Shown: positions 41,941 to 46,346 of the stretch, piece after piece
Numbering within the stretch: the first letter of the stretch is position 1
Layout: the number at the start of each line of letters is the position of its first letter
DNA from: UBA9410 sp036123635
GTDB taxonomy: Bacteria; Actinomycetota; Acidimicrobiia; Acidimicrobiales; MedAcidi-G1
Direction of reading: 5' to 3'
DNA: 46,346 nt
Assembly (NCBI GenBank): GCA_036123635.1
Contig: JAZADL010000074.1
Coordinates: 1 to 46,346, forward strand
Program-made: the position numbers and the translations under genes
Notes under the pieces: model-generated
Told to the model about the DNA's origin: nothing
What the model saw: the letters and a program-made list of their open reading frames with translations, nothing else
The model's database searches: none

Positions 41941-43350
41941 GTGCGCCTGAAGGCGCTGCTCCGCTCGGCTGGACTTGACGACCCAATAGAGGGCAGTGGC
42001 TCCGAAGTGGACCGCGTCGTACACGATTCGCGCGTCGTGGCGAGCGGGGACCTCTTCTGCTGTGTACCCGGTACCACCTACGACGGCCACGAATTCGCTG
42101 AGAGAGCGGTGAGGGCGGGAGCGGTAGCGGTGATTGCCGAGCGGACGCTAGACCTTCCAGTACCCGTGGTCATCGCCGATTCGGTCCGGAGGGTGATGCC
42201 CCATCTCGCGGCAGCGGTCGAGGGGTGGCCCTCTCGTAATCTCGACCTGGTTGGAGTCACCGGAACTAACGGCAAGACCAGCGTGGTGCACCTCCTAGAC
42301 GCTGTTCTCGAACGTGCCGGCCGGACCACGGCTACTCACGGAACGCTGTCTGGTGGTCGTACCACCCCGGAAGCCACCGATCTTCAGCCTCTCCTGCGCT
42401 CTTGGGTGGCGACGGGTGTCGATGCAGCAGCCATCGAGGTTTCCTCTCATGCCTTATCGCAGCACCGGGTCGACGGGACAACCTTCGCGGCCGTGGCATT
42501 CACCAACCTGAGCCGGGACCACTTGGACTTCCACGGATCAATGGACGACTACGAGGTAGCCAAAGCGAGGCTGTTTGACGGGACGTTTTCGAACCATGGA
42601 GTGGTGGTTGTCGCTGATCAGGCAGGACGTCGGATGGCCGACCGGGCTCGGGACGCTGCGATGACGGTGGTTGAGGTTGGAGAGCCCACGGAGGTAGCGG
42701 TGAGCCCGGATGGAGTTCGCTTCAGCTGGCGAAGCCGAACAGTCACCGTGCATACCGGTGGTCGGTTTACCGTGGCTAATGCCTTGGTGGCCGCCGAGTT
42801 ATCCGCCGTGCTGGGTATCCACGAGGACACGGTGGTTGAGGGGCTGGCTGCCGCTCGCCCGGTTCCTGGCCGGTTCGAGCTAGTGGCTCTAGAGGGTGGA
42901 CCCCAGGTAGTCGTGGATTATGCCCACACGCCCGATGCCCTCACCCATGCCCTAGTCGCGGCCCGTGAAGTGACGACCGGGAAGGTCCTCGTGGTCTTCG
43001 GCTGTGGCGGTGACCGGGACAGGGGCAAGCGGTCGGAGATGGGCCGGGCAGCGGAGAGCGGCGCCGACCAGGTCGTCGTCACCTCCGACAACCCGCGGGG
43101 TGAACCACCCGAGGGGGTAATCGCGGACATCCTTACCGGAATGGAACGCCCACCAACCCTCGTTGAACCGGATCGACGCCGGGCCATCGCCGAGGTCCTT
43201 GGGCTAGCCAGCCGGACGGACTTGGTGCTCCTAGCCGGTCGGGGACATGAGGACGTGCAGGAGGTGGCCGACGAAAGGGTCTTGTTTGATGACCGGGTCG
43301 TCGTCCGAGAGGAGTGGGACAAGCTCGCCGTGGGTCGGGGTGACGGATGA
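41941..43350 (+). CDS. murE: UDP-MurNAc-tripeptide synthetase
   Basis: From GTG 41941, immediately after the ftsI stop, the enzyme has 469 residues. The ATP site is VGVTGTNGKTSVVHLL, the carbamylated lysine lies in MDDYEVAKARLF, and FTNLSRDHLDFHGS is characteristic. The amino-acid-selecting motif is DNPR (TSDNPRGEPPEG), which predicts meso-diaminopimelate at position three of the stem peptide. It is followed directly by mraY with a 4-bp overlap, leaving no room for murF. Confidence 0.94.
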   Translation: MRLKALLRSAGLDDPIEGSGSEVDRVVHDSRVVASGDLFCCVPGTTYDGHEFAERAVRAGAVAVIAERTLDLPVPVVIADSVRRVMPHLAAAVEGWPSRNLDLVGVTGTNGKTSVVHLLDAVLERAGRTTATHGTLSGGRTTPEATDLQPLLRSWVATGVDAAAIEVSSHALSQHRVDGTTFAAVAFTNLSRDHLDFHGSMDDYEVAKARLFDGTFSNHGVVVVADQAGRRMADRARDAAMTVVEVGEPTEVAVSPDGVRFSWRSRTVTVHTGGRFTVANALVAAELSAVLGIHEDTVVEGLAAARPVPGRFELVALEGGPQVVVDYAHTPDALTHALVAAREVTTGKVLVVFGCGGDRDRGKRSEMGRAAESGADQVVVTSDNPRGEPPEGVIADILTGMERPPTLVEPDRRRAIAEVLGLASRTDLVLLAGRGHEDVQEVADERVLFDDRVVVREEWDKLAVGRGDG

Positions 43351-44393
43351 TTCGGCTACTCCTGGCGGCGGCGATCGCTATGGCCACCGCCTTATTCGGT
43401 ACCCGGCTACTGATCGGATGGCTGACCCGGCTCCGGATCGGCCAGCCAATCCGCGACGACGGCCCCGAGGGCCATGCCACCAAGGCAGGGACCCCCACTA
43501 TGGGTGGCTTGGCGATCGTGGGCGGGGCTTTCTTGGGGTATGTCCTCAGCGACTTCTACCGAGGGATCTATACGCGGAGCGGGATCTTCGTGATGCTGGC
43601 CATCATTGGGGCGGGCGCTGTTGGTCTCGTGGATGACTGGATCAAAGTCGTACGCGAGCGCAGCTTGGGTCTCAGCAAGCGAGCCAAGACACTCGGACTC
43701 CTCGGGGTGGCCGTCGTGTTCGCAGTCCTAATGCTGGAGCATGCGCCGACCCACACCCAGCTCTCGTTTACCCGGTTCGATCAGCCTGGTCTGGAAATGG
43801 GCTCTGTCCTGTGGGCGGTCTGGGCCGTTCTCCTTATCACAGGCTCGGCTAACGCGGTCAACCTCACGGACGGCTTGGACGGCTTGGCGGCCGGCGCTGG
43901 GACGTTTTGCTTTGGCGCCTACACGGTGGTGGGCTTTTGGCAGTTCCGATATCCGGAGACCTACGACGTAGCCCATGCTCTGGATCTGGCGGTAGTTGCC
44001 GCGGCGATGGCTGGGGGCTGCTTGGGCTTCCTGTGGTGGAACGCCGCCCCGGCCCGGATCTTCATGGGGGACACGGGCTCTCTGGCCATTGGAACCGGCC
44101 TGGCCGCCCTGGCCCTGGCCACGAACACCCACCTGCTACTACCAGTCGTGGCCGGGTTGTTCGTTGTCGAGACGGTGTCTGTGATCCTTCAGGTAGGCAG
44201 TTACCGGCTGTTCGGGGGGCGCCGGGTGTTCCGCATGGCCCCGATCCACCACCACTTTGAGTTGGGAGGCCTTCCGGAGACCACCGTCATCATCCGGTTT
44301 TGGATCATGTCCGGCTTGTGCACGGCGGTTGGTGTGGGGATTTTCTACGCTGACTCCATCGCCACTGGGGTGACCGGCATGCTCGGTCAGTGA
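43347..44393 (+). CDS. mraY: Phospho-N-acetylmuramoyl-pentapeptide-transferase
   Basis: The 348-residue membrane enzyme makes lipid I. It shows GHATKAGTPTMGGLAI, GLVDDWIKV (metal-binding aspartates), NAVNLTDGLDGLAAG, WWNAAPARIFMGDTGSLAIG and the PIHHHFELGG motif. About ten membrane segments are evident. It overlaps murE (ATGA) and murD (GTGA), so translation is coupled throughout. Confidence 0.95.
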   Translation: MIRLLLAAAIAMATALFGTRLLIGWLTRLRIGQPIRDDGPEGHATKAGTPTMGGLAIVGGAFLGYVLSDFYRGIYTRSGIFVMLAIIGAGAVGLVDDWIKVVRERSLGLSKRAKTLGLLGVAVVFAVLMLEHAPTHTQLSFTRFDQPGLEMGSVLWAVWAVLLITGSANAVNLTDGLDGLAAGAGTFCFGAYTVVGFWQFRYPETYDVAHALDLAVVAAAMAGGCLGFLWWNAAPARIFMGDTGSLAIGTGLAALALATNTHLLLPVVAGLFVVETVSVILQVGSYRLFGGRRVFRMAPIHHHFELGGLPETTVIIRFWIMSGLCTAVGVGIFYADSIATGVTGMLGQ

Positions 44394-45700
44394 GCAGTCG
44401 CGTGCTGGTTCTCGGGCTGGGTGTGGCGGGTAGGGCCGCCCTGGAGGCGCTGGCCCGACGCGGGGTCGACGTCCTGGCAGTGGACGATGCTCCCGGTGAC
44501 GAGGCCCGAGCCTGTGCGGCCCGCCTCGGAGTTGAGTTAGTAGAGGCGCCTCGTCCCGACTTGTGGGCCGACTTGGTGGAGCAGGTTGACGAAGTCGTGG
44601 TAGCCCCAGGCGTGCCGGATCGCCACCCAGTCTTTGCAGCGGCTTTGACGGCTGGGACGGCTGTGCTTGATGAGTCGGATTTGGCTTTCCGTTGGGACGA
44701 CCGCCCTCGGTACGCGGTGACGGGAACGAACGGTAAGACCACCGTTGTAACGCTGGTGGCCGACATGCTTGAGCGGTCGGGACGACGTGTCGTCTCGGCC
44801 GGCAACACTGATACCCCGCTGGTGGCGGCTATCGAAGATCTGGAGGCTGATGCGTTCGTTGTCGAGGCGTCCTCGTTCCGCCTAGGCCATACCGAACGGT
44901 TCCAGGCGGCTCCGGCAGCGTGGCTGAACTTTGCCCCCGACCACCTAGACGTCCATGCCGACTTGGCGGCTTACGAGGCAGCTAAGGCCCGGGTGTGGGA
45001 GGGGATTGAGTCACCGGCCGACGCGGTAGCCAATCTGGCAGACCCCGTGGTGGCCGCCCATGCCCCGCCGGGAGCTACCGGCTTTGGTGCCGACGAGGCT
45101 GCCTGCCGTGTAGAGGGGGGACGCCTGATACTGGACGGAAGTGAGGTGGTGTCGGTGGCCGACCTACCGCGCACTATGCCCCACGACCTCCTGAACGCTC
45201 AGGCGGCCTGTGCGCTAGCTATCCGAGCCGGGGCCACGAGGGAGGCCTGTGCCGAGTCGTTGACCGGCTTCACGGGTCTGGCTCACCGTATGGCTTTCGT
45301 AACCGAGGTAGCCGGGGTCCACTACGTGAATGACAGTAAGGCCACTACGCCGCATGCCACTCTGGCTGCACTGGCAGGGCTCCCTGGGGCGGTGCTCATC
45401 GCCGGAGGGAGAAATAAGGGGCTGGACTTGGGACCCTTGGCCGAGGGGCGCCCGCGAGCCGTGGTGGCCATCGGAGAGGCTGCTGCTGACGTCGCGGCCA
45501 TCTACGAGGGCCGCTGCCCGGTGGTGACAGCGGGGAGTATGGACGAGGCGATTTCTCTAGCTCACCAGTCGGCGGCAGGGACAGGCACCGTTTTGCTCTC
45601 GCCGGGCTGCTCCTCGTTTGACTGGTACAACTCGTACGACGAACGAGGCCGGGACTTCGAACGACTGGTCGGTGTTCTAACTGGAACGGTTGACCTGTGA
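44390..45700 (+). CDS. murD: UDP-N-acetylmuramoylalanine-D-glutamate ligase
   Basis: The 436-residue ligase has an N-terminal Rossmann-like domain (VLVLGLGVAGRAALEAL), ATP loop VTGTNGKTTVVTLV, NFAPDHLDVHADLAAYEAAKARVW with the carbamylated lysine, and YVNDSKATTPHATLAAL plus IAGGRNKGLDL. It adds D-Glu to UDP-MurNAc-L-Ala. The start is GTG, overlapping mraY by 4 bp. Confidence 0.94.
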   Translation: MSSRVLVLGLGVAGRAALEALARRGVDVLAVDDAPGDEARACAARLGVELVEAPRPDLWADLVEQVDEVVVAPGVPDRHPVFAAALTAGTAVLDESDLAFRWDDRPRYAVTGTNGKTTVVTLVADMLERSGRRVVSAGNTDTPLVAAIEDLEADAFVVEASSFRLGHTERFQAAPAAWLNFAPDHLDVHADLAAYEAAKARVWEGIESPADAVANLADPVVAAHAPPGATGFGADEAACRVEGGRLILDGSEVVSVADLPRTMPHDLLNAQAACALAIRAGATREACAESLTGFTGLAHRMAFVTEVAGVHYVNDSKATTPHATLAALAGLPGAVLIAGGRNKGLDLGPLAEGRPRAVVAIGEAAADVAAIYEGRCPVVTAGSMDEAISLAHQSAAGTGTVLLSPGCSSFDWYNSYDERGRDFERLVGVLTGTVDL

Positions 45701-46346
45701 GCGCGGCTCGGGAAAAGGTGGCTACCGGCGGGACGAACTCCAGGTCGACGGGGTCTGTTCGCTCCGATTCTGGGCGCTCGGTTCGCTTTTTGGTTCTCTG
45801 GTCGACGGCCATGCTCTTGGGCCTTCTGGGCATGGTTATGGTCCTCTCGTCCTCATCGGTCTCGGACCTCCGGGACTACGACGATGCCTGGTACCACCTG
45901 CGCCGCCAAGTGGTCTGGGTGGCGCTCGGGTTGGCTGGCCTGTTCACCACCCTGCGGTTCGACTACCGCCGCCTACGGAGCCTGGCTCGACCTGGCTTCA
46001 TCTTGGCCGTGGTGCTGCTCGTGCTGGTCCTGATTCCCGGGGTGGGCATCCGGGTCAACGGTTCGGCCCGGTGGCTCGGTATGCGAGGTGTCACCTTTCA
46101 GCCTTCGGAGTTCGCCAAGTTGGCCGTGATCGTGTTCGGAGCCAATCTGCTGGCGAACCGGTCGTCAGGGACTACCCGTCTGACGCTGTGGCCCATGCTC
46201 GTCGTTCTGTTCGGCGTCGGCGGCCTCGTCTTCCTTGAACCGGATCTTGGAACGACGGTGGTCCTAGCCGCCATTGTGGCGTCACTCCTTTTCTTTGCTG
46301 GCCTCCGATTAGACGCCCTGCTCGTGACCGGCTCGGTAGGCCTTGG
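45697..46346 (+). CDS. ftsW: FtsW lipid II polymerase (SEDS), incomplete at window end
   Basis: A GTG at 45697 overlaps the murD stop (GTGA), and the frame stays open to the edge, giving 216 residues. A polar N terminus of about 35 residues is followed by membrane segments, with the SEDS blocks VNGSARWLGMRGVTFQPSEFAKL and FLEPDLGTTVVLA. FtsW polymerises septal glycan with FtsI. The C-terminal half is outside the window. Confidence 0.93.
   Translation, partial: MSAAREKVATGGTNSRSTGSVRSDSGRSVRFLVLWSTAMLLGLLGMVMVLSSSSVSDLRDYDDAWYHLRRQVVWVALGLAGLFTTLRFDYRRLRSLARPGFILAVVLLVLVLIPGVGIRVNGSARWLGMRGVTFQPSEFAKLAVIVFGANLLANRSSGTTRLTLWPMLVVLFGVGGLVFLEPDLGTTVVLAAIVASLLFFAGLRLDALLVTGSVGL

Overview
The window looks like a chromosomal segment of a high-GC actinobacterium. 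Signs of this are a WhiB regulator, an MtrA/MtrB two-component pair with an LpqB-like lipoprotein, a DUF3040 protein upstream of mraZ, a PimB'-like mannosyltransferase, two F420/flavin-type PPOX proteins, many GTG starts, and dense 4-bp ATGA/GTGA gene overlaps. An acidimicrobiia-like lineage is a reasonable guess, but the sequence alone does not prove it.

Layout. Positions 1-9.6 kb form an accessory-looking arm. It starts with a tight three-gene cassette (Rieske oxygenase, RidA-like protein, phosphotriesterase-like hydrolase). A DUF1295 membrane enzyme, a PPOX protein, a SRPBCC protein divergent from a TIGR01777 epimerase, an SDR, a fatty-acid desaturase and a membrane-anchored molybdopterin oxidoreductase follow. 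A decayed 3' half of a tRNA-Val(TAC) lies at about 6.83-6.89 kb. A repeat-rich lipoprotein is at 9.7-10.4 kb. From 10.5 to 17.7 kb, on the minus strand, lies a complete 2-oxoacid dehydrogenase operon (E1alpha, E1beta, E2, E3), followed downstream by a MalY-type aminotransferase and a clear creatinase. A structured stretch ending in an intrinsic terminator occupies the gap before a second PPOX gene at 18 kb.

From 18.5 to 37.8 kb the genes are mostly actinobacterial housekeeping: zinc-ribbon coiled-coil protein, histidine phosphatase, phosphotransferase, pentapeptide-repeat protein, DMT transporter, RNase P RNA (minus strand), whiB, trpD, a lipoprotein alpha/beta hydrolase, a small five-cysteine protein, queG, a GT4 mannosyltransferase, SRPBCC, the lpqB-mtrB-mtrA operon, an inositol monophosphatase, NUDIX, dinB, DUF3040, a ROK sugar kinase and a lipoate-ligase-like protein.

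From 37.9 kb to the end is the division and cell wall (dcw) cluster: mraZ, rsmH, ftsL-like, ftsI, murE, mraY, murD and the start of ftsW. mraZ is preceded by a good promoter overlapped by three perfect 10-bp-phased GTGGGA boxes, a textbook MraZ operator. murF, which normally sits between murE and mraY, is absent from the cluster.

I did not find a CRISPR array, insertion sequence, prophage or obvious defence system. The least conventional elements are the Rieske/RidA/PTE cassette with three family-atypical active-site positions, the structured RNA candidate at 17.8 kb, the tRNA remnant, the GerMN-only LpqB and the missing murF.
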